A DNA stretch of 64,000 bases from CAZJHX01 sp964545715. GTDB taxonomy: Bacteria > Myxococcota_A > UBA9042 > GCA-2863065. The notes beneath the pieces are model-generated. The model was not told the DNA's origin and made no database searches. It worked only from the letters and a program-made list of their open reading frames with translations. The stretch covers positions 118,366-182,365 of the forward strand of contig CAZJHX010000003.1 of NCBI GenBank assembly GCA_964545715.1, in the 5' to 3' direction. Position numbers and translations under genes: made by a program. Shown here piece by piece: positions 8,342-20,700 of the stretch (position 1 is the stretch's first letter; each line of letters opens with the position of its first letter).

Positions 8342-9265
8342 CTAGGGGGCGGGTGCGGGCTTGGGCGCGGCGTTCTTGAGCCGCTCGATCTGCTGCTTGG
8401 CCGTGGCGACGTACTTCTTCTCGGTGGGCAGCTGCTCGCTGACCTCCAGGTACTTCTGCCAGAAGACCAGCGCGTTCTCGGTGTCTTTCTTCTCCTCGTA
8501 CGCGAACGCCAGGTTGAACAGCGCCTGGGGGTACTCGGGCTTGACCTCGACCGCCTTGCGGTACGCGTTGATCTCCTCGTCGACCTGGCCCAGCTTGTTG
8601 TGGGCGATCGCCAGGTTGTACCAGGCCTTGTGATACTTGTTGTTCTTCTCGACGGCCTTGTTGTAGGCCTCGACCTCTTTGCGAATCAGCGCCTGCTTGG
8701 CGTCCTTCTCCGGCTGCTTGGCGGCCTGCTTGCCGTACGCGATGCCCAGGTTGAACCACGCGTCAGCGACCTCACCGTCCAAGCCGATCGCCTCGTTGTA
8801 GCGCTCGATAGCCTTCTCCAGCCGCCCTTTGCGGGCCAGAAGAATGCCGAGGTTGATGCGCGCGTCGACCGCTTTGGGCTCGCTGCCGATCACCCGATCG
8901 TAGTATTCGATGGCCTTTTCGTCGTCGCCCTTGTCCTCATACGCGATTGCGAGGTTGTACAGCGCCTTCGTATATTTGGGGTCGGCGGCGATCGCTTTTT
9001 CGTAGGCGCCGATCTCGTTGTCGAACTGCTTCTTGCGACCGTACGCGATGCCCAGGTTGTACCAGGCCTCTTTGAAGCTCTCGCGCTTCTCAGTGCACTT
9101 TTGATAGTGCTCTATCGCCTTGTCGATCTTGCCTTCGTTGAAGGCCTCGTTGCCCAGCTTGAACAACTCATCAGGCGCCGGGTCATTCTGCGCCGACGCC
9201 GTAGCGGGCAGCAGCAGTGCGAAGCTCACGAATAGAGCGGTCAAATAGCTTGTTCTGCGAGTCAT
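8342..9265 (-). CDS. secreted TPR-repeat protein
   Basis: A 307-residue protein with a Sec signal (MTRRTSYLTALFVSFALLLPATASAQ) and about seven TPR units typified by EAWYNLGIAYGRKKQFDNEI and AWFNLGIAYGKQ. The tail is Ala/Pro-rich. It is likely a periplasmic scaffold for protein-protein contacts. ATG 9265 is preceded by a GAGGGAG ribosome-binding site. It ends 14 nt before the DnaJ-like gene, whose ribosome-binding site lies in that gap, so the two are probably co-transcribed. Confidence 0.85.
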   Translation of the reverse strand: MTRRTSYLTALFVSFALLLPATASAQNDPAPDELFKLGNEAFNEGKIDKAIEHYQKCTEKRESFKEAWYNLGIAYGRKKQFDNEIGAYEKAIAADPKYTKALYNLAIAYEDKGDDEKAIEYYDRVIGSEPKAVDARINLGILLARKGRLEKAIERYNEAIGLDGEVADAWFNLGIAYGKQAAKQPEKDAKQALIRKEVEAYNKAVEKNNKYHKAWYNLAIAHNKLGQVDEEINAYRKAVEVKPEYPQALFNLAFAYEEKKDTENALVFWQKYLEVSEQLPTEKKYVATAKQQIERLKNAAPKPAPAP

Positions 9266-9398
9266 GTCTCCCTCGGGGCGAACGAACCGCGTAACGATCG
9301 CGGATGGGGTTATCGATGTCAAGAACGCCAGACGTGCGACAGGGTCACTATCTGGGCGCCGTTGCGCGAGCACGGCCGCGCGGTTTACCCTCGGCACC

Positions 9399-10772
9399 GT
9401 GCTCAACGACCACTTGAACCTTGCACACACACTGGTGATTCCGCTGCTCTGCGCGGGTTTGGTGTCGTGCAAACCGTCGGACGAACCGCAGTTTCCGTAT
9501 GGGCCCCCACCTGAGAGCTATCCGGTGATCGAGGTGTCCGTCCAGGGCGATAAATCCAGCGATGGCGATAAGCGCGGCGCCGGCTCCAAGCCGATCGCGG
9601 TGAAACCGACAGAGCCTGAGACGCCGTCCGACACCGGCGACGACGACGGGACCGACAAGCCCGCGGCCGGTGTGGTCGAGCCCGAGCCGGCGACGACCGA
9701 CGGCTCTGAGTCCCCGGACACGGGCGACGATTCGGACACCGGAGATGCGACGACCGGGGAGGCCGGCATCGTGGAGACCGACACGGGCACCGGGCCCGAA
9801 GAGGTCACGCCGGAGCCGGTCGATCCGGCTGCGATGCCCGAGCTGGACGCCGGCATCCGCGAGGCGATCAGCCGCAAGGCCAAGCGGCGCGCGCGGCTGG
9901 AGGCGCGTCGGCTGAACGGCGAGGGACTGAAGCGTCACAAGGCGCGCGATTTTGCGGGCGCTATCGATAAGTATCGTGCCGCCCTCGGCTCCGACGCCCG
10001 CTCCCGCTTCCCGCGCTACAACCTGGCATGCGCCCTGGCCATGACCGAGAAGTCGGACGAGGCGCTGCAACACCTGCTGGCGCTGCGCGAGCTCGGCTAC
10101 AAGGACAAGGTCGCCGACGCCCGCATGGACAGCGACTTTGAGTCCATGCGCCAGGACCCGCGGTTTCGCAAGCTCACGGCGTATGCGCGGCTGGTCCTGA
10201 TGCGGCGAAAGGCGGTGCCGTCCGGCGCCATGAAGTCGCTGGCGGGCACCCTGCGCAAGGAGGCGCGCTTTGCCGGGGACATGGGCGGCGTCAGCCCGGT
10301 CTACGTGCAGGAGGCGACCGTATTTCATCGGCCGGGCTTCGAGAATCAGGCGCGGGCGATCGCCGAGGTGCTGTCTGACGCTCGGGTCCGCGGCCTTCAC
10401 GAGAAGCTGCTGCAGGTGGAGGCCGACGTCATCGTTGTGGTGGCGACCGAAGAGGACATCGCGGCGGCGGCGGGGCGGGCGCTGGAGCGGTTCTACGACG
10501 TCCAGCTGCACGGCAAAGGGCGCAGTGGCGAGTACTCCCTGAAGCTCAAGTCCAGCGGGTTCTTCGACGAGCGCTTCTACGCAAAGGACGACTCGGAGAC
10601 GATCAAGCGCAGCGGCACGTTCAAGGTGGCCGAGGGCAAGCTTCAGCGCAGCTATCGCGAGACCCGGGAGACCGAGGACGACGTCTTCGGTCCGGCCGAG
10701 AAGACCGATCGCGTGCCGTTCAAAGTGGCCGGCGACACCCTCATTGTGAAGGGCGTCAAGTACCGCCGCTGA
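9399..10772 (+). CDS. TPR-containing lipoprotein with acidic linker
   Basis: A lipoprotein of about 457 residues. The start is uncertain (GTG 9399 chosen; TTG 9414 also works) because the signal sequence has no ATG; the lipobox is CAGLVSC. A long Asp/Glu/Thr/Pro linker (about 110 residues with DTGDDDGTD- and DTGDDSDTGD-type runs) leads to a TPR-like pair (GLKRHKARDFAGAIDKYRAAL, RYNLACALAMTEKSDEALQHL). A C-terminal domain follows with no recognised family, strand-rich near GEYSLKLKSSGFF. It diverges from the TPR/DnaJ genes and shares the short region 9266-9398 with them as promoter space. Probably exposed at the outer membrane. Confidence 0.7.
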   Translation: MLNDHLNLAHTLVIPLLCAGLVSCKPSDEPQFPYGPPPESYPVIEVSVQGDKSSDGDKRGAGSKPIAVKPTEPETPSDTGDDDGTDKPAAGVVEPEPATTDGSESPDTGDDSDTGDATTGEAGIVETDTGTGPEEVTPEPVDPAAMPELDAGIREAISRKAKRRARLEARRLNGEGLKRHKARDFAGAIDKYRAALGSDARSRFPRYNLACALAMTEKSDEALQHLLALRELGYKDKVADARMDSDFESMRQDPRFRKLTAYARLVLMRRKAVPSGAMKSLAGTLRKEARFAGDMGGVSPVYVQEATVFHRPGFENQARAIAEVLSDARVRGLHEKLLQVEADVIVVVATEEDIAAAAGRALERFYDVQLHGKGRSGEYSLKLKSSGFFDERFYAKDDSETIKRSGTFKVAEGKLQRSYRETRETEDDVFGPAEKTDRVPFKVAGDTLIVKGVKYRR

Positions 10773-10784
10773 CGCGGACGACCC

Positions 10785-10813
10785 TTGCAAAAAACGCCGT
10801 GCTGTGCTATGGT
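10785..10813 (+). promoter_or_regulatory. sigma70-like promoter of the DUF4157 gene
   Basis: TTGCAA (10785-10790) and TATGGT (10808-10813) are separated by exactly 17 nt. They lie about 50 nt upstream of the DUF4157 start and outside the preceding gene. They probably drive that gene and possibly the giant TPR gene after it. Confidence 0.6.
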
Positions 10814-10863
10814 TACGCGCGTTCTAGCAGTCCTACTTGCCGCTGTTTCCAGGAGCCCGCCCC

Positions 10864-11625
10864 ATGTCCAACGACAAGGACACAAAACACCCCGACGTTG
10901 AAGAGCTCGATGAGGCGCTTGGCGCCGCCGAAGACGAGATAGAGCTCTCAGAAGACCAGGCGCGATCGATCGCGCAGTCGGGCCGGACGGATGAGATGGC
11001 GCGCGCCGCCAGCCTGGCGGTCGCGCAGGTCGAGCGGCAGAAGGACTCGCCGCAGGCGATGAGTCAGGAGATCACCCAGAAGTACCTGCAGATGGGTAAG
11101 ACGCTTCTGTCGGACGGCAAAGAGCAGCACCTCAGCGGCCGCGTTCGCGATCGAGTCACCCGCATCCTGGGCCACGATCCCGGCGATGTGCGCATTCACT
11201 CCGGTGAGCGGGCGGCTCAGGCTGCCGACGCGCTCGGCGCCCAGGCCTTTGCGGTCGGCGACAGCGATGTCTACTTTGGGCGTGGCAAGTTCGACCCGGA
11301 GACCGCCGAGGGCATGGGCGTGCTGGTTCACGAGCTGACCCACGTCGCCGACAACGCGGTGGGCGCGGCCTTCTCGACCCAGGCCGGTAACGTGCAGTAC
11401 AGCGCCGCTGAGGAGCGCGCCGAGGCGGCCGAGCGCTTTGCGGTCGATACCGAGGGCGAGGGCACGGATAACGAGGGCGAGACCGGCCACGAGATTCACG
11501 CGGCCGAAGAGGAAGCGCTGGACCTGCAGAAGCTCGAAGACGCGGTCGCTAAGCTGCTGGAACGCAGCGAGCGCCACTCGCATGACCGCACCGGCGTCAG
11601 CGGCCTCGGACCCGACCGGCGATAG
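10864..11625 (+). CDS. DUF4157 (eCIS core domain) protein
   Basis: A 253-residue protein. An acidic helical N-terminus leads into a DUF4157 domain: SGRVRDRVTRILGHDPGDVRIHSGERAAQAADALGAQAFAVGDSDVYFG, then LVHELTHVADNA with the zinc-binding-type HELTH (His156-Glu157-His160). DUF4157 is the eCIS core domain, found at the N-terminus of many cargo proteins of extracellular contractile injection systems. Here it is followed only by about 75 acidic residues and no visible toxin domain. ATG 10864 has an AGGAG site 8-9 nt upstream. It precedes the giant TPR gene by 86 nt. Confidence 0.8.
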   Translation: MSNDKDTKHPDVEELDEALGAAEDEIELSEDQARSIAQSGRTDEMARAASLAVAQVERQKDSPQAMSQEITQKYLQMGKTLLSDGKEQHLSGRVRDRVTRILGHDPGDVRIHSGERAAQAADALGAQAFAVGDSDVYFGRGKFDPETAEGMGVLVHELTHVADNAVGAAFSTQAGNVQYSAAEERAEAAERFAVDTEGEGTDNEGETGHEIHAAEEEALDLQKLEDAVAKLLERSERHSHDRTGVSGLGPDRR

Positions 11626-11711
11626 CGCCCACACAACCTCCTCAAAAAAAGTGAGCCCTTAACGCGCGCGCGTGCGGTTGTGAGCCCGCGTGCTTCGCAG
11701 TATAAGGTGCA

Positions 11712-14700
11712 ATGGCCAGAAGCATAGAAGCACTGCGCGAGCAGTTGACCGGCGGCGCGGCGCTTGACGAGAGCGCCCTGCACGAGCTGGAGCAGCACTA
11801 CTCGACCAACGGTGACGAGCTCTCCCAGCTGTTCGTCACCTACCGCGAAATCGTGGAGTCCGTGACCGACGTGGCCAGCGTGAGGGTGCTCCGGCGCCGC
11901 CTGGTCAAGGTCTTGGATGGGGTTCTGGGCGACGAGTCCAACGAAGCGACCCGAGGGACGCTGCGCCGCCGAAAGGGCGAGCTGCTGACGTCGCTGGAAG
12001 ATGGCGACGCGATCGGTGAGCTGGCGCAGGCCTTTCGGGAGCTGCCGGATGAGCAGGTGCTGGACGCGCTGGGCGGCTTTGTCGACCTGGACGCGCAGCC
12101 CGCGCTCAAAGTCGACGTGCTCAGAGCCCGCTTCAAGCTGGCGGGCGAGCCCGGGCGGCGGGCGATCGCGGCGCTGGAGCTGGGCGCGCAGCTGCTGGGC
12201 GATCAGCAGCTGGATGAGGCCGAGGAGATGTTCCAGAGCGTCCTCGAGCTGGAGCCGGGGGACGAGACCGCCACCGGCGCGCTGACGACGATCACCGAGA
12301 TTCGCGAGGCCCGCCAGGCGATGCTGGACGAGCTGCGCGCGGACGTCGAAGCGGGCAAGGGCACGGACAAAGTGCCGGCGCTGCTGGCGCTGGCCGAGGC
12401 GATCTTCGATGACGGCGGCGACGAGGCGGAGGCGGTTGCGGCGGTCGAGCAGGCCTGTGAGTTGGTGCCGGGCAACGGCGATGCGGCGTCACTGTTGCTG
12501 TCTCGCTACGTGGCGGACGAGCGGTGGGACGATATCGCGACTGCAGGCGACCGGTGGATCGAAGCGGCCTCCTCAGACGACAAGCTGGAGGCGCTGCGGA
12601 CGGTTGGTGTCGCGCTGCTCGATGGCGGCGAGGACTTCACCGAGCCGGCGTTGGCGCACCTGCAGGCGGCGCACAAGCTGAACGCGGCTGATCCGGGTAC
12701 GGTCGATGGTCTGAACCGTGCGTTGAGCGCGCTTGAGCGGCACGACGAGTTGGTGGCTGTGCTGCAGGCGGGCCGCCGGGCATCGCGCGTGCGCAAGGAC
12801 GAGCGCCGGTGGTTGGTCCGCGAGGCGGAGATCGTCTGGCGGCATCAGGGCCTGATGGACAAGGCCGAGAAGATGTTCCGGCGCGTCCGGGCCAGCGATC
12901 CGCGCGACATGACCGCGCTGCTCTTTTACGAGGATCACCTGTCGCAGAAGGGCGACTGGAAGCGCCTGCACGCGATTTTGAGCCAGAAGTTCACGCTGGT
13001 GGCCAAGGAGTCGCGCGTCGACGTGGCGTCGCAGATGGCGGACATCGCCGAAAACAAGATGAGCAACCTGGCCAAGGCGATCGAGGCCTACAAGCGCGTG
13101 CTTATCGAGGATCCGAGCAATCTGCGTGGGGCCGAGCACCTGGTCGAGCTGTACCGCAAGACCGGCAAGTGGCACGCCCTGATCGAGTTCCTGAACAGCC
13201 AGATCCGACGGCTGGGCGCCCAGGACATCGAGGCGCGCGTGGCGCTGCTGTTCCAGATCATCGACGTCTACCAGGACCCGGACAAGCTGCCGGTCGAAGA
13301 GATGGTCATCCACACCTACAACCGCATCGTGCAGGTGTCGCCGACCAACGTGGTCGCGCTGGACAACCTGGCGCAGCGCTACGAGGACTCTCGGCGCTGG
13401 AGCGAGCTGGTCAAGGTGCTGCAGAAGAAGATCCACGCCACGACGGACGCGGAGATGCTGCTGGACCTGTTCCACCAGGTGGCCGACCTGTACCTGTCGA
13501 AGATGTCCAGCGAGAGCCAGGCGATCCCGTTCCTGGAGCGCATTCTGGAGCTGGATCCGACCAACCTGGACGTCGTGCGCAAGCTGCGCTCGATCTACAA
13601 AGCCAAACACAACCTGGAGCGGCTGTACGGCACGTACGAGGCCGAGCTCAACCTGTTGGAGGGCAAGAAGCGCGAGCCCGTGCTGACCGAGCTGGCGGTG
13701 CTGGCCACGGACAAGCTGTACTGGCAGGCGCAGGCGATCGAGCACTGGGAAGAGCTGCTCGGCCTGAACCCCAAGAACGAGAAGGCGGTCACCAGCCTGT
13801 ACGCGCTGTATGCGCAGGACGGGCGGTGGGAGAAGTACGTCGAGCTGCTGGAGAGCCGGCTGGAGCTGGCGCGGACCAAGCGCAAGAAGGTCGAGATTCT
13901 CGGCCGCATCGGCCAGATCCGGTTCGAGAAGCTGGACCAGGTCGACGAAGCGGTCAAAACGTACAAGCAGATTCTGAAGACCAGCGCGCACAACGCGGCG
14001 GCGCGCAAAGCGCTGCAGCGGATCTACATCTCGGCGCAGGACTGGGACGCGCTGAAGGCGCTGTATGCCGAGCAGAAGGACTGGACCGGGTACATCGCGT
14101 TCTTGGACGAGACCGCCTCGCAGGAAGACGATCCGGTGCTGGCGGCCGAGATTCAGCTCGAGGTCGTGAGGGTCTTTGAGGAGAAGCTCAAGAAGAAGGC
14201 GAAGGCCGTTGAGCGGCTGGAGCAGGTGCTGGAGAAAGACGCGCAGAACGTGGATGTCGCGGCGATGCTGGACGAGCGCTACTCCGCGCTGAAAGAGACG
14301 GAGAAGCGCGTGCCTGTGCTGCAGGTGATTGCGGATTACAGTCAGGCGCCCGCGGCGGTGATCGAGGCGCTGCGCATGGGTGTGGAGCTGCTGCTTGGCG
14401 GCGACAAGGCGTCCGACGCGCTCGACTGGGCGATGAAGGCGGTTGACGCCGGGATCGACGAGGGACAGCTCGAGGGCGTTGATCAGCTGGAGGAGCTGGC
14501 GGACAAAGCGGAGCGGCTGGAGGACCTGTCGGCGTGGTACGGCGATGCCGCCACGCGCGTTGGTGCGCCGGAGGACCGCACGGATCTGCTGAAGCGGCAT
14601 GCCGAGCTGCTGCGCCATCGTCTGCGGAAGAACGCCGACGCGATCGAGGTGTATGAGGAGCTCAGCCGCGCGGATGACGTGGACTGGGACACCCTCAAGA

Positions 14701-17700
14701 ACCTGGAGGAGCTGACCCGATCGGAGCGGGACTGGCAGGCGCTGGAGCGCGTGCTGCAACGCGAGATCACGGTGCTGGACGGATCGACGGCCAAGAAGAA
14801 GGTCGCGCAGCGTCGGGTGTGCCGGCTGCAGCTGGGGCAGCTGTACGAAGACATCATCGACGATCCGGATCAGGCGATCGCGTGTTATCGCGCGATTCTG
14901 GCGGAGAAAGCGGGCGACCCGGAGGCCGTTGAGGGGCTGGACCGCATCTTCAGCCTGGAAGAGCTGTGGGAAGAGCTGTTGGCGCTGCTCGAGGGCGAGC
15001 TGGAGCGGGCCGAGGAGCCCGTGTCCCTGATGAACCGCATCGCGGGGATTCTGTACGAGAATGTGGGAGACCCGTCCGGGGCGATCGATCGGCTGCAGCA
15101 GGCGTTGGACGTGGACCCGGTGAACGCGGAGACGGTCAAGCTGCTGGACAAGCTGTTTGATGCGGACGAGTCCCGTGAGCGGGTCAGCGGGATGCTGAGC
15201 CCGGTGCTGCGCGAGATCGAGCGCTACGACCGCCTGGTCGAGGTGCTGAGCGACGGGCTGGGGACGACCGAGGATCCGGACGACCGGCGCGCGCTGCTGG
15301 CGGATATCGCGACGCTGCGTGAAGAGAAGCTGAAGGACGCGGCGGGGGCGTTTGTGCTGCGGGCCGAGCAGGTCGCGCTGATGCCGTCCGATGTGGCGGC
15401 GCGCGGCGAGTTTGAGCGGCTGGCGGAGGAGCTGTCGCAGTGGCCGGATGTGGCGGCGCTGTATGCCGTGGCTGTCGGGCTGGAGGGCGTTGAGGCGCCG
15501 CTGGACCTCGGCGGTGTGGTGCCGCTCGAGGACACGAACGAGGAGACCGCGCTTACCCGCCGATTGGCGGAGATCTACGAGGTGCAGGTCGAAGAGCTCG
15601 ATCGAGCGACCGAGTGCTATGAGCGCGTGCACACCTTCGATCCGGAGGATCTGGACATTCTGGCGGCGCTTGAGCGACTGCATGCGCGCCGGCAGGACTG
15701 GGACGCCATGCTGGCGATCCTGCGCGTGAAGGCGGAGCTGACGTGGGAGGTGGACGACAAGAAGGCGGTCTACCTGGAGATCTGTCAGCTGCTGCGCGAC
15801 GAACTGGATCGGCCTGAGGACGCGATCGAGTTCTATCGGATGTTCCTGGAGCTGGACGAGGGCAACCTGGAGGTCATCGGCGAGCTCGAGAGCTTGTTCG
15901 CCGAGTTCGAGCGCTGGGAGGACCTGGTCGACCTGATGCGCCGTCGCATCGGGCTGGTCGACAACAAAGACGCGCGCATCGAGATCCTGTTCGAGCTGTC
16001 CGTGGTCTTCCGCGATCGGCTGGAGGACGTGGACAAGGCGATCGATACGTTCGGTGCGATCCTGACGGACGAGCCGGACCACGAGGAGACGATCACAGCG
16101 CTTGAGGCGCTGCTGCTGCGCGAGGATCTGGGCGGGTACGACCAGTTTGCGCTGCGGGTGGCGGATATCGTGCAGCCGTGGTTCCACGAGAAGGGCGAGT
16201 GGCAGCGCGAGATCAAGGTGATCCAGGTGCGTGCGGCGCTGGCCGCCGACGACGTGGCCAAGGCCAAGCACCTGTGCTCGGTCGGGCAGCGCACGGAAGA
16301 CAAGGGCGACTCATTGGAGGAGGCGTTCGGCTTCTACGCTGAGGCGTTCAAGCTGGATCCAGCCAATGAAGACGCGACGGCGGCGCTGAAGCGGTCGGCG
16401 GAGACCCTGCAGTGCTGGGAAGACTGGGCCGACGTGCTGGAGGAAGGCGCACGGGACGACGAGCCGAGCGTTGCGGTGCCGGTCCTGATGACGGTTGGCG
16501 GGCTGTGTCGTGAGCAGCTGGCGGACGATGAGCGGGCGATCAAGACATTTACCCGCATTCTGGACATGGATCCGGTGCATGCGGGGGCGCTGGAGGCGCT
16601 GGACGAGCTGTATGACGTGGCCGACAACGCCACCGAGCGCGTGGCGATTTTGGAGCGGCGGGCGGAGAGCGCGGAGCACGAGTCGACGCGGCGGGCGCTG
16701 ATGTTCGAGGTCGGCAAGATCCACCAGGCGTTGGGAAACACGGAAGACGCGATCAGCGGGTTTGCGTATGTCGCCGAGCACGGCGATGCGGCCATGGAGG
16801 AGATCGCGGCCGAGGCGCTGGACCAGCTGCAGCAGCTGTACACGGAGCTGGAAGACTGGATGCAGCTGGTCGGTGTGCTGTTGGCCAAGGCCGACGTTGC
16901 AGGCGACGACGAGCAGCGCATCGGGTGGCTGCTCGAGGCGGCGAGCACGCAGGAGCAGAAGCTCAGCAACACCGATGAGGCGATCAAGCTGTACGAGCAG
17001 GTGTGCGAGGTCGAGACGGGCCATCCGTCGGCCTTTGACAACCTGGCGCGGCTGCTGGATGCGGCCGAGCGGTGGGACGATCTCGAGGAGCTGTTCCTGG
17101 GGGCGCGGGCTGTCGCGGGGCCGGATGCGGCCAACAAGTACGACTTCATGCTGGGGCAGCTGTACGACCATCGGTTGGGGCGCGCTGAGGACGCGATCAA
17201 CCACTACGAGGCGATTTTGGATCGCACGCCGGACTTTGTGCCGGCGCTGAAGTCACTGGCGCAGGCGATGGACATCCCGGAGCACGGGCTGCGCGCGTCG
17301 GAGGTTCTGTTGCGGGCGCACAGCGCGACCGACAACGCCGGTGAGCTGGCTGGCGTGCTGACGAAGCGCCTGGAGTCGTGGCCGGACGAGATCGAGCTGA
17401 GCGCGACGCACATTCAGTTGGCCAAGATCCTGGAGAGCGAGTTCTCGGATGCCGAGAAGGCGTTCGACAACCTGTGCCAGGCGGCGATCATCAACTGGGT
17501 CGAGCCGCCTGAGCTGCGCGATGACCTGGTGCGGCTGGCCGAGGAGACGGAGCGCTGGGACGAGCTGGAGGTGGTCGATCGGGAGGTGCTGGACGCCGCC
17601 GACGATGACCTGGAGCGGGTTGCGGTGCTGATGGAGATGGCGCGTGTGGCGCGGTTCCATCGCGAGGATGGCGACGCCGCGGAGGCGCGCTATCGCGAGG

Positions 17701-20700
17701 TGTTGGAGATCGATGCCGGGCACGCGGACAGCCTGGACGCGCTGCGCGAGATCTACGAGGAGTCGGGGCGGTCGGCGGACATCGTCGAGGTGCTGCAGGT
17801 CAAGGCTGAGCTGGCAGGTGACGGGGCTGAGAAGATCGCGATTCTGTACCAGATCGGGGCGCTGCAGCTCGGTGAGCTGGACGAGAAGGCCGCGGCGATC
17901 GAGACGTACGAGCAGATCGTGGCCCTGGAGCCGCTGGAGCGCGACGCGTATCGGCAGATCGAGCAGGTCTATGCGCTGCAAGAGGCGTGGGACGAGGTCG
18001 TGGCCGTGCTGGGGCGCGAGCTGGATGTGCTGGATGACCAGACCGATCGCGTGGCGACGCGGCGGCGGATGGCGGAGATCCTCTACCACAAGGCGGAGGA
18101 CCGCGATCGCGCTCTGGACGAGGTGACCGCGCTGCTGGAGGTGGATACCGAGCACGCGACGGCGCTGTCGATTCTGGAGGCGGCGCTGGCGGATGGGCAT
18201 GCGTATGACCGGGTGATCCGGCATCTGGTGCCGATCTATGAGTCGGTGCAGAACTGGGAGAAGCTGATCGCGCTGTATGAGAGCCATGCGGAGCGCAGCG
18301 AGACGGCCGGGCAGCTGTGGGCGTTGGAGGAGATCCGGCGGATTCAGCTGGAGAACAAGAACGACGCGGGGGCGGCTTACGACGCGTTCAAGCGGATCGT
18401 GCGGTTGGCGCCGGAGGATAGCGGCCGTCGGGGCGACCTGGAGAACATGGCGCGCGGGCTGCGCAAGCACGCGGATGTGGCGGCGTTTTACGGGACGCTG
18501 TTGGATGACAATCCGGATGCCGGCTACGCGGTGCCGGTGGCGCTGAAGGCGGCGGCGCTTTACGAGGATCCGCTGCACGACACGGACAAGGCGATCGAGA
18601 AGTACCGCTTTGTGTTGGAGCGTGAGGTGACCAACGAGACGGCGCTGCCGGCGCTGTCGAAGCTGTTTGAAGCGGATGAGCGTTGGGATGAATTGGCCGA
18701 GCTGCAGGGCAGGGCGGTCGATGAGGTGCTGGACGCCGGTGAGCGGCGACGGCTGCTGTTTGAGCAGGCGCGGCTGTACATGGATCGGCTGGAGCAGCCG
18801 GAGAAGGCGGTCGAGTCGCTGCAGCGGGCGCTGGACGAGAACCCGGACAGCCGGGAGGCGCTGGCTCGCCTGGAGGGGCTGTACAGCGAGCTGGAGCGTT
18901 GGGAGGACACCGAGGACCTGTACCGGCAGTGGCTGGAGGTCGCGGAGCCGCCCGACGAGACGACGGCGGTGCGGTATCGGCTGGCGCTCTTCGCGGTGGA
19001 CCAGCGGGCGGACTACGCCATGGCGCTGGATGAGCTGGAGCGGACGATCGGCGAGAAGCCGGACCATGGCCTGTCTGTGGCGCTGCTGGAGCGGATCGTC
19101 GGGCATGTGGAGCTGCCGGAGCCGGAGGCGGCACAGGTTGGCGCGCAGGCGGCGGAGCTGCTGGCGAAGCTCTATGACAAGGAGACGCCCTGGGAGAGCT
19201 GGGCGGCGGTGCATCGGGCGCGGCTGGCGGCGGCGGAGGAGCCGCGGGCGAAGATGAAGCTTCATACGCAGCTGGGCGACCTGCTGTTGAAACGGGCGGA
19301 GGACCCGGAGCAGGCATTTGCGCAGTACGGGGCGGCGTTCACGCTGGACTTCGGCAGCGAGAAGCTGACGCGGAAGTTGGAGACGCTGGCGAAGAAGCAC
19401 GAGCTGTGGGACGCGCTGGTGGTGGTGTATGAGCAGGGGTTGGATGAGGCGCCGGATGACGATATCCGGAGCCGGTATCTGCTGAAAGTCGCGACGATCA
19501 ATAGGGAGCATCTCGCGAATGCGGCGGCCGCGGCTGCTGTGTATGAGCAGCTGCTGGAGATCAACCCGAGCGATGGCGAGGCGCTGGGCGCGCTGGAGAG
19601 CTACTACGAAGAGGCGGACGCGTGGAAGGACCTGGCGCGAGTGGCGCGGCTGCGGCTGGATACGACGCATGAGTCGGCGGATCGGATCGCGATCTTGTAT
19701 CGCATTGCGAGTCTGGAGCTGGACCAGCTGGGCAACCAGGACAATGGGGTCGAGGCGCTGCGCGAGATTCTGAGCATGGATGCGTCCGAGAAAGACGCCA
19801 AGGACATGCTGGAGTGGCTGCACTCGGCGCGCGAGGAGTGGGCGGATCTGGTGCAGGTCTTCCGGTGGAAGCTGGACTACGCGGAGGAGAATGACGAGCG
19901 GATCGATCTGCTGAGCAAGACGGCGCAGATTCAGGAGCGCCAGCTGATGGCGCCTGAGGACGCGGTGACGACGTATCGGGAGATTTTGGAGACGTCGCCG
20001 CAGAACCTGTACGCGATCACGAGCTTGGAGCGGCTGTATCCCGAGATCGAGGATTGGGCCGGGATGCTGGAGATCCTGGAGCGCAAGCGTGGATTGTTCC
20101 AGGCGCCGCGGGACCGAGTGGACGTGGACTTCCAGATGGGCGGGCTGCTGTTCGATCGTTTGGGGGAGCCGGAGCGTGCGCTCGAGCACTTCAGGATGGT
20201 GCTGAGTGAGAGCCCCGAGCATGAGGGCGTGATCGAGTATCTGGAGAAGATGCTGGAGAACGAGAATGTGCGGATGCCCACCAGCTTTGTGCTGGAGCCG
20301 ATCTATGAGCAGCGGCAGGACTGGGCGCGGCTTGGGATGTTGCTCGAGGTGCAGCTGACGGATGCGGAGGAGCCTCAAGAGCAGGTCGATCTGTTGAAGC
20401 GGCTTGCGGAGCTGCGGGACCAGGATCTGGACGACCCGGATGGCGCGATCGCCGCGCTTGGGCAGGCGTTTCAGTTGGACCCGCATGACGCTGAGGTGCG
20501 GGATGGTCTGACGAGCGTGGCGGACCGCAGCGAGCGCTGGGAGGCGCTGTCGGCGGTGTATCACGAGGCGCTGGCGGCAGTGACTGATGTGGATGTGACA
20601 CGCGAGGTCAGCGGCTGGCTGGCGGAGCTGTCGGAAAAGCATCTGAACGATCCCGAGGGCGCTGTCGATCGGTACATGGAGGTGCTGCGGTACGACCAGT

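Noticed and set aside
7428..8759. Long version of the DnaJ-like protein starting near 8759
   Set aside because: The extra 140 residues are an out-of-frame reading of the TPR gene. A GGAGG site before TTG 8327 gives the natural start.
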